DNA of 64,000 nucleotides, taken from NCBI GenBank assembly GCA_963932465.1, contig OZ010791.1:620999800-621063799 (forward strand). The letters run 5' to 3'. The notes beneath the pieces were generated by a model. The model had not been told where the DNA came from and searched no databases. It saw only the letters and a list, made by a program, of their open reading frames with translations. This DNA is from Maratus speciosus (Eukaryota; Arthropoda; Arachnida; Araneae; Salticidae). This document shows positions 34,035 to 44,225 of this stretch, piece by piece (position 1 is the first letter of the stretch; each line of letters begins with the position of its first letter). Both the position numbers and the translations under genes were made by a program.

Positions 34035-34199
34035 CACAGAACCAAAAGATTAAAATTTTGTAACAACGTTCTTATAATGTTGGAAAGTATACTTCATAAT
34101 TTACATATGATGTGCTATTTTCCTTTTTTGTTTATGCTTATACTTGAAAAAAATCAAACTGGTTTTTAAATTATTTGAATCCCACTACTGCTTCCAGTG
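31042..34199. other. Intronic sequence with degenerate repeats
   Basis: Besides the triplicated unit at 31731-32072, I see only AT-rich sequence. There is a run of 15 C at 33603-33617 and long T-runs at 33949-33969 and 34000-34034. The segments 31287-31490 and 32340-32600 are somewhat GC-richer but show no reading frame. Confidence 0.4.
31731..32072. repeat. Three tandem copies of a unit of about 115-130 bp
   Basis: Each unit runs from ACGCGTTCATTAACC-like sequence through an A-run and ATCAC(T)GGATTCAGCA to TCTCGCTCTGTAGCAATCTC, AAAATGTACAAAACTC and GTGTATGAACACTTACG. Copies start near 31735, 31858 and 31978. Confidence 0.85.
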
Positions 34200-34201
34200 T
34201 A

Positions 34202-34970
34202 CAGTAGAACCCTGCTAATCCGAGCTAATTGGGACTTGTATTTTGTTTGGATTATCCAAAATTCGGATAAAATTAGATAAGAAAAAAGATGCATGCTAAA
34301 AAAAATGTAAGTTATAAGTACTCAGTAGTACAGTAAACATCCGGTAATTCGGCATCCTAAGGTCCGGCATGCTGGATAATTCAGCATCCTAAAATCCAGC
34401 TTGACTTTCGGAAAAAAAATAGTATTCCTTGTTTAATCACTCCTGATGTTTGTAATAATCCAATTGAACTTCAGAATGAGGAATTATGTAACAACCCATT
34501 ACAAACTCTTCAAAATCACAAATCTATAAATAGCCCAGACACCACGTTGACTGGAGGGAGGGGGGCGGGGGGGGAGAAAAAACATTTCTGTAGATAATTT
34601 GCAAAATCAAACTATTGAAAGGAAAAATAAATTTTTATCATCTGAATTAAATATTTTTTGCATTTTAGAAAAGAATTTTATAGTGACTGGCAAACAAACT
34701 GATATTCGAGATTTTTTTAAGATGGCTTCTGCGAGTAGGCCTACAGTGCATGTTTCCATTTTATATTCACGTACATATGTTGTACTTTTACATTATTGAG
34801 ATTTTTTTTTCTGTTAAGCTGTTTAAAGAATAAAAAATATGCTTTACTGCAATTTTTTGTTTTATTCTAACTTCTACATTTTTTTCCTGACATTCATGCT
34901 ATAATCCGGCATGCTTCAAATCCAGTAATTTTCAAAAATAAAATCGGTTCAGATTAGCAGGGTTCTACTG
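34202..34970 (+). mobile_element. Tigger-type element inserted in an older pogo element
   Basis: Ends CAGTAGAACCCTGCTAATC and GATTAGCAGGGTTCTACTG are inverted, flanked by TA (34200-34201, 34971-34972). A C-terminal transposase remnant with a PIP-box-like motif is at 34599-34799. Motifs such as TCCGGCATGCTGGATAATTC and AATCCGGCATGC are subterminal. If removed, the flanking minus-strand frame of the older pogo transposase rejoins (SDIECKS to TLEAVVGF). Confidence 0.88.
34599..34799 (+). pseudogene. Tigger transposase C-terminal remnant with PCNA-binding-type motif
   Basis: The frame contains KQTDIRDFFKMASASRP, an exact QxxIxxFF PIP box of the kind reported at the C-terminus of pogo-family transposases. 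The rest of the transposase (DNA-binding and DDE parts) is absent from the 769-bp element. The start given is not a real initiation site. The frame ends with TGA at 34797-34799. Confidence 0.6.
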
Positions 34971-34972
34971 TA

Positions 34973-35205
34973 CTTTTACACTCAATATCTGATAAGCAAA
35001 TATCATATGAATCATAAGTTCCATGAGCATCAGATATGTAGAAGTGAGTAGTTTCTTCCCCAGTTACTTTTGTAAGAATGTAATCTCCTTTCCTTATCTC
35101 TTTTTCTAACTCGTCAGTGGTATGATCTTAATCAACACTGTCATCATCTGTAGTACTTGATAAAACAAGTTCATCATTATCATATTCTGAACTGCTATTT
35201 TGTTC
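34973..35205 (-). pseudogene. Pogo-type transposase C-terminal tail (3' piece of a split gene)
   Basis: The minus strand continues from the hAT target duplication as EQNSSSEYDNDELVLSS, an acidic linker with one stop, then LEKEIRKGDYILTKVTGEE and FYISDAHGTYDSYD. It is the same beta-rich tail as at 30006-30350. It joins in frame to the 5' piece ending at 38952 once the 35206-38951 insertion is removed. Confidence 0.78.
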
Positions 35206-35747
35206 CAAGGGCGGATCTGGAGAGTCCTCAAGGGGGGGGGGGGGGAGATTTTTGAAATTTGGAAACTCCAATCTGATGCGCAAGTTGGGGCTAATTTCGT
35301 CACTGCGGGTTGTGTTACTTCTACTTTTTGCTGCAGGTCGGGTTTGGGTCCGGTTCACTTCTACTTTTTTGCTGCGGGTCGGGTTTGAGCCCATTTGATT
35401 TCTACTTTTTAGCTGCGCCTAGCACATTGGGTTTGGGGCAGATTGACATACATTATTTCGGGTTTGGGTCAGTTTCGGATTGGGTTTTCACTCTTGCGAG
35501 AAGGGCTCGCATTGACCCAATCTTCGAAAAAAAAAGTCTAACTATTTTTGAAGACAGAAACTATATACAGTAAAAGCTCCATAACGGACAAATATAAAAC
35601 GGTTCCATAACCCAAATAATTATTTAGGAATACTAATCTTCAGGATTATGTAAAAAATATTAATTTGGTGTAAGACTGCTTGTCTCTTTATATCTAAGAT
35701 TAGTTGTAATTCAGTAAAGAATGCTTTGAAACTTATTAAAAAACATA

Positions 35748-37952
35748 CCGGGTGTCCTAAAATGGACTGACTGATTTTAAAATTCAATAACTTGCAAATT
35801 GTGAAAGCAATTAAAAAAAATCTTGCAGGAGTATTATGTAAGATGTCAGGAGATTTTTTACTGCGATTCTTGATTTTACTTTACAATAGCAGCGATAGAT
35901 GTCGCTGCAAACAATGGTTGTTAAATCGGGGCCTGATATCTGGCCTACCTCCTCCGCGAACCGATTTAGCACCTATTGCTTCCAGCGCTACCTATCGTTG
36001 ATATTTTAAACTAAAATCAAGTATCACAGTAAAAAAATCCTGATCAGGGGTAATTCAAAGTAAAAAAATTCTGAAATTCAAATCAAATTTTCTGAAAGGT
36101 TACAGCAGATGGGGGGGATTTCCTCCTGGCACTAATTATTTTTGTTGGAGGTTGGGTTAGCTGTTTTCGATTCAGATCGATTTCAACCTGGGTGTAGATT
36201 CCTGCAAGCTGAGTTTGGGTTAACCTGTTTTGTTTCAAAATTTAATTCAGTATATTATTTCAGGTTAAAAACTATACCTATAATAATAAGTATAGATGTA
36301 TGTAGGTGTGCTGTTTTCTAAAGAGACCATTGTATTTTTTCCATGATTTGATGAAATTCGCACTTTTTTGACCCTTTGACAAAATTTGTGTTTCTTCCGC
36401 AACCCTTTCACAAAATTAGTGTAATTTTGCAGCCCTTTAAAATTCGCTTTTTTTCCCACGACCCTTTGACAAAATTTGCCTTTTTTCAGTGATCCTTTGA
36501 CGAAATTTGCGTTTTTAAAGAGTATTTTTTCCACATCTCCTTGATGAAATTCGCACTTCTTTGACGAAATTTGCGCTTCTTTCTCAACCCTTTCACAAAA
36601 TTAGTGTAATTTTGCAGCCCTTTGATAAAATTCGCTTTTTTCCCCACAACCCTTTGACAAAATTGGCCTTTTTTCAGCGATCCTTTGACGAAATTTGTGT
36701 TTTTAAAGAGTATTTTTTCCACATCTCCTTGATGAAATTCGCACTTCTTTGACCCTTTGACAAAATTTGCGTTTCTTTTGCAACCCTTTGACGAAATTAG
36801 TGTAATTTTACAGCTCTCAACCCTTTGATAAAATTCGTGTTTTTTTTCTGCAACCCTTCGACAAAATTTGCGTTTTTTCAGCGATTCTTTGATGAAATTC
36901 GCGTTTTTAAAGCGTATTTTTCCACGACTCTTTGATGAAATTCACACTTCTTTGACGAAATTTGCGCTTCTTTCTCAACCCTTTCACGAAATTAGTGTAA
37001 TTTTGCAGCCCTTTGATAAAATTCGCTTTTTTCCCCACGACCCTTTGACAAAATTTGCCTTTTTTCAGCGATCCTTTGACGAAATCTGTGTTTTTAAAGA
37101 GTATTTTTTCCACATCTCCTTGATGAAATTCGCACTTTTTTGACCCTTTGACAAAATTTGCGTTTCTTTTGCAACCCTTTGACGAAATTCGCGTTTTTAA
37201 AGCGTATTTTTCCACGACTCTTTGATGAAATTCACACTTCTTTGACTCTTTGACAAAATTTGCGTTTCTTTCGCAACCCTTTGACGAAATAAGTGCAATT
37301 TTGCTGCCCTTTGATAAAATTCGTTTTTTTTTCCTGTGACCCTTTAACAAAATTCGCGTTTTTCAGCGATTCTTTGACTAAATTCGATTTTTTTTCCGCA
37401 ATCATTTGAAGGAATTCGCCTTTTCTCTGCGATCCTTTAACGAAATTCGCGATTCTTTGATAAAATTTGCTTTCTTTTCGCGATCCTTTGATGGAATTTA
37501 CGTTTTCCGCGATTATTTGAAGAATTTCATGTTTTTTTCGCGGCCCTTTGACCAAATTTGCGTTTTTTCCATGATCCTTAACCTTCTTGCTGCGTATTTT
37601 TTTCTATTTTTTAAATCAAAATAGGTTCCAAAATTGTGCATTTATTTTATTACACATGTCAAATCTACATACATTTTAGAGTTAAAATATGCCCAACATC
37701 TTTGTGAAAGAGTTTTTTTTTTTAGTAGAATTAGATTATAAAAAAAGATTTGCTACGGAAATTGCAAGTTGCGCAAATTTTGCTACTGTTACGTTGACCA
37801 CAGAAATCGCGGGATTTTGAACAGAATCACCCCTGTTCCTGATATCTTGCATAACTGCATCTTATATACTCCTGCAAGTATTTTTTAAATAGCTGCCAAA
37901 ATTTGCGATTTATTGAATTTTAAAATCAGTCAGTCCATTTTAGGACACCTGG
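35748..37952. mobile_element. TIR element of about 2.2 kb carrying a minisatellite
   Basis: Long inverted ends (about 100 bp each) begin CCGGGTGTCCTAAAATGGAC on the left. The right end mirrors this as CCAGGTGTCCTAAAATGGAC, continuing through GACTGATTTTAAAATTCAAT and CTTGCAGGAGTAT. TA flanks both sides (35746-35747, 37953-37954), suggesting a Tc1/mariner-type derivative. The interior is occupied mainly by the 36340-37580 minisatellite; no transposase is visible. Confidence 0.85.
36340..37580. repeat. Minisatellite of about 30-bp units with higher-order structure
   Basis: Units resemble CCCTTTGACRAAATTYGCG followed by a short T-rich spacer. Groups of about six units form a higher-order repeat: TTTTTCCACATCTCCTTGAT recurs at about 36525, 36713 and 37105, and the variant TTTTTCCACGACTCTTTGAT at about 36918 and 37207, giving periods near 188-204 bp. 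Long open frames on both strands come from the repeat and are not genes. Confidence 0.93.
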
Positions 37953-38951
37953 TATACTCGGTAGCTATGGGATGATGGCTGAAAGAAGCATTAAAAAAAA
38001 AAATTAAAGCTGGCTTCGATATTTCAGTTAGATGTTTACCCGGGCTGAAGTTTCCAGGACCAAGCACAGGTCCAACCCACACAAAAAATATTATTGGCCT
38101 GGCCCGGTATAAAAGCTAAAAAAATAGACTCCAGCCCTGCCTGCATTTTGCAATCAAGATTATTCATAAAGGCCACTTACTTATGCTCATATTTTATTTT
38201 CAGATTATTCTCGAAATTCATGAATACAGAAAAACAATAATATTAATGACTATTTAGGCAATTATGTACGTAAGCACTAAGTCAAAATATGACATAGACA
38301 CATTAGAATGAAAATCAAGTAAGAAAATCAGTTCAGAATGAAAGAAACAAATTATAAAAGAAAATCTTAATTTTAAAGCTCTACAAATTAAAAAGGAGAT
38401 TTTAAAAATGCATCACTGTAACTTATCAAATCAAATCAAATTTCTAAAGATTTCGCTAAACAAATGTACAACATAAATATAATTTTTATGAATAACAAAT
38501 AAGTAAGATGCCAAACCAACTTGGACTCGGGGCAAAGAATTTAGAGGAGTCCACGGGTCACTGTCGGGCCAATAATGCTTGTCATACGGGCTGACACGGA
38601 CCGAACGTTTAGCTTTTATTCCGGGCCAAGCCCCGACCAGGAAATTTTGGCCAGTGCAGACCTCTAGAAAAAATGAAGTCCAGGCCAGGCTCGACCTGGA
38701 GAAGAAAATGAAGTCTGGCCCGACCGGAATCTGCAGAAAAGTTTAAGATCAGGGCAAAGGCCGGCTCTAAAAGAGACCCAGGCTGAGCCTCGTGGATTTA
38801 AACTGGCGCGACCCAGGTCAGGTCACGCTGGGCTCGAGCTTTGCCCCAGGTCATTTCCCATGAGGATGCATAATGTCGTTTTACAAACACTTTTTTAGCC
38901 CAAGGAGGGACGGTTGCCCCTTCGCCCCTCCCCCCCTTAGATCTGCCATTG

Positions 38952-40020
38952 TTTGTTCTGGAGGTGGTATTTTGTTTCCTTTTATTGCTGCAACAGTTTT
39001 CTGCTTGGCAGCTTCAATTTCAGCTTTTACTGGAAAATCTGGTAAAAAGCAAGATTTCCATTTTCTTCTACAGACATTGCTTTTACGAGCTGCAGCTTTG
39101 GAAAATAGCCTAATCATTACTGGGATGTGACATTTTGAGAATGTGAAGATGAACGTGCTATGCATACAGCTGATAACACATTTGTTACATTTACTGCTGT
39201 TGATTCAATTGTTTCATTAAACATCTCAGTTGAATTAAGTGATCTGTCGCTTACGTATGATGTTAATATGTTTTCATTGATTGGATAAATGCCTGTTACT
39301 TCAAAACTTTTAATGATATTAGATGGTGTGAAAGCTTTATAAAATGCATTTCCAACACATTCTGCTAACATTATATATTGTCATTGGCTGTCCAGGATGT
39401 GCCATCATCTTTTCATTAGGCACAAGTCTTGTAGTGTGTTTTGTTTAGCCTAAAGACAGTATGGTCAAGTGGCTGTAGTTTATGAGAAGTATGGAGAGGA
39501 ATTGTTAACAAAATAATTCCAACTTCCTGGCATTTCTGTATTGTAGAAATCGAAATAGGGCTGTCATCCTTGTCAATGATTAACAGCATCAGAGATTCTT
39601 TTGATGGCTTCACTTGTTCCATAAAGTGTTCAATGTACTGCAGAAATAGAACCTCATTCGACCAACCTGAACCCTTAGCTCCACCTATTGCACCGTTGGG
39701 TGCTTCTTTTGACATGTGGCTTTTAAAATGTACATGTGGAAAAATTAGCATAGAGGCTATATCATTCACCAGAATGTCATAAATGTCACATTCACCAGAA
39801 GCCATGCTTCCAATTTGTTTGATACCTTCTGGCGCAATGCTTTGGTGTGGTATATGAACCATATAATTTCACGTCTCATCCAAATTATGTATTTTTTCAG
39901 GGTGGAAATTGTCTGGTGTTAAAACTGTTTTTAAGTTGAAAAAGAACTCACTCGAAACTTAGGCCTTGCCAAGCTTGTTGCCTCAGGTTTTCTGAGTGAT
40001 AAAAATGGTTGTCTGTTTAA
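38952..40020 (-). pseudogene. Pogo/Tigger-type DDE transposase, 5' piece of a split gene
   Basis: The minus strand holds LSLRKPEATSLARPKF, then NLDET (first catalytic Asp, codon 39878-39880) and a TGA at 39869-39871. Next come VHIPHQSIAPEGIKQIGSMA, LLIIDKDDSPIS (second Asp region, normally LDGHxSH), IPLHTSHKLQPLDHTVF (third Asp), and after a break FYKAFTPSNIIKSFEVTGIY. The frame goes on to GNKIPPPEQ at the hAT insertion. The order and motifs are those of the DDE_1 domain in pogo/Tigger/jerky proteins. It lies antisense within RWDD3 intron 2. Confidence 0.92.
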
Positions 40021-40479
40021 AAAACCTCAAAGCCACTCATTACTTAAATCATTATAAAATATATCCATAACAAAGTTGAGTTGTTTTGTTTACTGTATTT
40101 CATGTGTTTTGTGGAATTGCCCTTAAAATAAATAATAAAAATAGTTTTATTTATCCAAATTATTAAGAACCATGCATATGTTGTACCTTGGGACATGTCC
40201 CAACTTGCTGTAAAAACACAAAGGTAGAAAATGAAATTAGAATGAGAAAAATATTTACTTTGAAGTAATGAAATTTTCTTTTTCTCACCAAGTTATCAAT
40301 TTAATGCTTTGATATTGTCTGTTACTATGATGAGATCTGTTGGTTATTATTGGTCACTATTAGAAATAAACAAAAGATCACTGTTGTCAATAGGTTATTA
40401 GAAATTATCAGTGTCCCAAGGTACAACTCTCTCCCCTAAATAAAATGTAAACAAATTGTTTGCTTTTTCTTTTATTTAG

Positions 40480-40643
40480 GGACACCTTATTTTGCTGTAA
40501 TTTCAATTGATCATATGAGGCAAAAGAAAAAGTACTGCAACATGTTAATATCTTGGGCTACAGAATTGGGTATTTTAGGCTGCCTTCTATTTTACCACAA
40601 GTGGATATTCCTCCTTTTACAAGGCTCTAAAAAGCAAATTAAG
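40480..40643 (+). CDS. RWDD3: RWDD3 homologue, coding exon 3
   Basis: The acceptor is TTTATTTAG before 40480 and the donor is AAG|GTAATT at 40644. The exon begins with two codon bases that complete a Gly with exon 2, and ends on a codon boundary. It encodes residues 122-176 including ISIDHMRQKKKY, WATELGILGCLLFYHKW and LLLQGSKKQIK. This matches the RWDD3 C-terminal domain (LHLDHMR..., LTGRL-like, LLQG). It begins only 42 bp after the end of the pogo-type transposon in intron 2. Confidence 0.93.
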
Positions 40644-41059
40644 GTAATTAAGCTTAATGGTTCTTGCATCTTTGACATTTAGTACTGTCGTCCTCCTCCA
40701 CAAAAAACAACAACAAATACCCCATTCATTTTAATCATAAAATTGTTCGGGAAAAAAAAAAAAAAAACCACAGAAATAACCATTCCACTGAAATTATGCT
40801 TTCTTTCAATATATGTTAAAAAAAAAAAAAGCATAGTGGGTTGTTTTCATCCTGAACTTGTACCAAATTCTGAAAACTTTATAATGAACACCTAATTTTG
40901 GCACCATATTTATATTTTTCAATAAATTTTACCTTAGGATACCATACGGGAAATCTTTCAGTCAAATAAATCGTTTAGGAATTATGAAAATTTAAATTTT
41001 AGAACTCTTAATGCTAAACTTATGTGTAATTATTGCGAAACAGATTACAGTGTGGCTAG

Positions 41060-41240
41060 TTTTTAAGCAAAATTCAAGATATATTTAGCAGAATGAGCTG
41101 TAATTTTCGATTCACATATTTGAAACTTCTAGAAATCCATTTCTGAATTTTTTAAAAGAAATCGATTTCCAGAATCTTGAAATATATGAATTCAAAATTA
41201 CAACTTACTCTGCTAAGTAGCCTTTGAATTATGCCTAATC
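41060..41240. repeat. Inverted repeat (hairpin) of about 75-bp arms
   Basis: AGCAGAATGAGCTGTAATTT near 41088 is mirrored by AAATTACAACTTACTCTGCT near 41197. The centre pairs AGAAATCCATTTCTGAA with AGAAATCGATTTCCAGAA. It directly precedes a second, stronger hairpin. Confidence 0.75.
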
Positions 41241-41274
41241 CTCTACCTACTAGATAGGTCCAATATATCTGACA

Positions 41275-41437
41275 GGTACATTCAAAATGATTTTTCTCAT
41301 AAAAAAAACGACTGAAAATCTGTAACTATGTGACTTTCTCTGTAAATATGTGACTTTTCACATATTTACAGAGAAAGTGACATGGTTACAGATTTTTCAT
41401 TATCTTTTTTCATCAGAAAAATCATTTTGAATGTACC
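41275..41437. repeat. Near-perfect hairpin, about 80-bp arms and 4-base loop
   Basis: GGTACATTCAAAATGATTTT at 41275 mirrors AAAATCATTTTGAATGTACC ending at 41437. TGTAAATATGTGA-CTTT-TCACATATTTACA forms the tip (41341-41370). Only a few mismatches and small gaps interrupt the stem. No coding frame or transposon end is visible. A transcribed copy within the RWDD3 intron would fold tightly. Confidence 0.9.
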
Positions 41438-41903
41438 CATCTGGTCCATTTAATGCATCTGGCAAGGGGATGGTTAAAAAACTATCCACATTGCAATGTG
41501 TTTTGCATCAATTGCAAATGAATTCAACATTAGGAGTTACAAATTTGAAATCTTCATTATTCCGAAACTATTTGAACGAATGATTTTTTATTTGCTTAAT
41601 TTCTATTTCGATACAAATTTAGTAAAATTTACTGAAAAAGCCAAATATGATATCAAAATTGGGTGTTTGTATCGAAAATTTCATAGTTTAGTATATGAAG
41701 ATAACCCCTTAACCCTCTCACTGTGAATCCACAATTTCCATGGCAACTAAAAGTAGAAAAATTTGTGCAACCCACGATTTCTGCAATCTTTTTCTTCTAT
41801 GATCTAATTCTATATTAAAAAAAGAACTCTTTTACAAAAAAATTTACATATTTTAACTCGATTCTGAGATTAAAATGTCATTGGCTTGTCCTTCACTGTA
41901 AAG

Positions 41904-41948
<45 letters not shown>

Positions 41949-43700
41949 AAATTAAATCTTTAAAGAAGTCTAGATTTAGTCATTTTAACCATACATTTAC
42001 TTTGCTACATCTTTTAATAAAGCATTTTTACAATATTAATGTGCATTTATCTATAACAAAATATTTTGTTGTATTTTTCTTCAATAAAGTGGTGTATAAA
42101 ATCTGACCTTTCTCTTGAGGTCTAGTTTAGTTTGTTCTTATCTCCTTCTTTTATTTAAAAATGCATTTTCCAGTAAATGATTTCAAGTTGTTCTGAAATC
42201 AAAGTAATTGTTTGCTCACAAATACAAAAAAAAAAAAAAAAAAAAAAAAAACTAATATGTTAATAAATATGATACATCTTTGATTATAATTGGCTATCTT
42301 ATTGTAATCTGTTTATAGTTTTCGTGTGTAAAAGTTAATAATTAACTCTTCACATCTAATTTGTATTATTTTTTATGTACTTGCCTCATTCCAATAGCTG
42401 GGAGATGTGGATAAATTAGCTTACTAGGGTAAAAAAAAAAAAGAAAAAGAAATCATTTGCTTTGAACATGAATTAGAAGATGAAACTTATGCATAAATAA
42501 ATCAAAATTACTTCATCACATGGTTGTCGCATCATTTCATTTCAAACTTTAAGTATTTTTTATCCAAACTTGAGTTTACATTTTTAAGATATTAACTTAT
42601 GTCTCTTTTTTGTGATTATATGCTTTAAAATTTTTACTTATAGTTGAACTCGGTTAATACAAAAAGCAAGGGAATTAATAAAGTACTCATATTAACTGTT
42701 ACTTGTAATATCCGAGAAAATATTAAAACACTTTAAACACATGCACATATTTAAACTAGTTGTCTATTTAAGTATTCCGCGGTAGCACAATACTTATTTA
42801 TTTCCAGTGTCACTTCTCAATGTTAATTTAACATAGAAAAGCCTATGAAACTCATAACTTTTTAATTTTTTTCTTCCCACCTTTTTTGCCCCTGATGCCA
42901 CAATTTTTTTATTCTTTACTAATTCTAATGATATTATAAATTTAAAGTGTAGAAATGTTTGTCTGATGTCAGGGTCAAAACGGATGATAAAATGCCTTTC
43001 TGTGTGGGTGAATTGTAACCCAGAGAGTAATATGGGCTAATTTTTATCTACATTATTCAAATATTTTTCTTAATAATTCCAAATTTCTCTTTTTTCATTG
43101 GGAATTAACGGACATTTTTCCTATAAAATTTAACATTTTTTCTTCATTGTTGCAAATAATTCAAAAACCGTAATAATAATTTATCTCTTTTTAGTTGAAA
43201 GATTTCCACGTGAAAAATTAAACTGAAATAGTTTTTTTTTAACAAATGAAAAGATGAATATGGCATCATAGTGGAAATAAAAAGGACATTTTCAGAATAT
43301 GTTTTTGCTTTGATCAAGGTTATATTTCAGTAAAAAGTTTTAAAAGAATAGCTATTTTTATGCAGGTAGCGAACTTAGTGAGGAATTACATAACTTAAAT
43401 TTTAAAATGTATTTTTTTTTCAAGATGGGAACTATTTATATCCCAAGTTAAACTTAGGTAATAATTTTCTCTTGTGTTTACATCACCCCTTGGGAGGGAA
43501 TAAGGTAACAAAATTTAAGTGAAACTTTTTTTTTTAAATTTTTTACTGTATCACAGCTGTAATATTGTTAAGTATTAGAAATAACAATTCAACACAATTT
43601 TTTTTGCTTTCATAGCGTTCCTGAGTGGGAAATAGGGCATCTAAATTTGAGTGAAATTATTTTTTGATGTTTTCGTTTTGGTTAAAGATTTTTTTTTTAG
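41438..43700. other. Intron sequence with long A-runs
   Basis: A run of about 35 A at 41911-41945 and about 25 A at 42227-42251 could be tails of old retroposed sequences or simple slippage products. No body of a retroelement was recognised before them. Confidence 0.4.
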
Positions 43701-43703
43701 AAG

Positions 43704-44100
43704 TTAAGCCAATTGAAGATTAAAAAAATAAAAATAAAATTCATTCAATATGATACTTAAAACACCCTAAAAAATTAGATTCCGTTCAAATGAAATCTAA
43801 ATAAATCTTAGACTTTTTCCATTTTTAATGGAAAATATTTGTATTGTAGATTTTGTATTATGTTTATGACGATTGTCCATAAAATGATCAGATGCATGCA
43901 AAATACAAAACTTTTGCAGATTTTGTATTATGTTTATGACGATTGTACATAAAATAAGATGCATGCAAAATACAAAACTTTATAAAAAGTCTAAGATTTA
44001 TTTCGATTTCATTTGAACAGAATCTAAGTTTTCAGGGTGTTTTAAGTATCGTTCGTATTATATGAATTTTATTTTTCTATCTTCAATTGGCTTAACTTAT
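43704..44100. mobile_element. Fold-back MITE with internal tandem duplication
   Basis: AAGTTAAGCCAATTGAAGAT at the left is mirrored by ATCTTCAATTGGCTTAACTT at the right. Arms extend about 130 bp through ACTTAAAACACCCT and AATAAATCTTAGACTTTTT. The centre holds two copies of a 65-bp block (GATTTTGTATTATGTTTATG ... GCATGCAAAATACAAAACTT). No coding sequence is seen. Confidence 0.85.
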
Positions 44101-44191
44101 TTGTTACAAACATTTAACATTAAATGTAAAACTAATTGAATGAAATATCTTAATATCTGACCCTTCTTGGGCTTAAACAATGTAAGAAACA

Positions 44192-44225
<34 letters not shown>

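Larger units (their letters stand above)
35206..38951. mobile_element. hAT-like element splitting the pogo transposase
   Basis: The left end CAAGGGCGGATCTGGAG and the inverse of the right end CAATGGCAGATCTAAGGGGG are imperfect terminal repeats of a type common in hAT elements. TTTGTTC lies directly outside both ends (35199-35205 and 38952-38958). Deleting the element fuses the minus-strand pogo frame as PPPEQ-NSSSE without a shift. Contents are G-run sequence, degenerate GGGTTTGGGTC repeats at 35290-35480, a nested TIR element at 35748-37952, and GC-rich GGCCxGG repeats at 38030-38860. No transposase was recognised. Confidence 0.85.
34000..40436 (-). mobile_element. Old pogo/Tigger element with nested insertions; left limit uncertain
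   Basis: The right (5') end is GGGGAGAGAGTTGTACCTTG read on the minus strand from 40436, next to TA at 40437-40438. A subterminal TTGTACCTTGGGACATGTCC lies near 40180-40200. The transposase runs leftwards to the C-terminal tail at about 34990 and, past a Tigger insertion, to about 34150. The left terminal repeat was not found, so the start coordinate is approximate. The end resembles that of the 29742-31039 element. Confidence 0.7.

Noticed and set aside
36265..37555. Several long open frames on both strands rich in Phe, Lys and Gly
   Set aside because: They arise from the minisatellite, whose repeat lengths often keep frame; both strands are equally open.
38500..38870. GC-rich stretch as a possible exon or CpG island
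   Set aside because: It lies within the hAT-like element and consists of degenerate GGCC/CCGG repeats without a reading frame.
41909..41945. Long A-run as the tail of a retrogene
   Set aside because: No coding or LINE sequence precedes it and no flanking duplication was evident.
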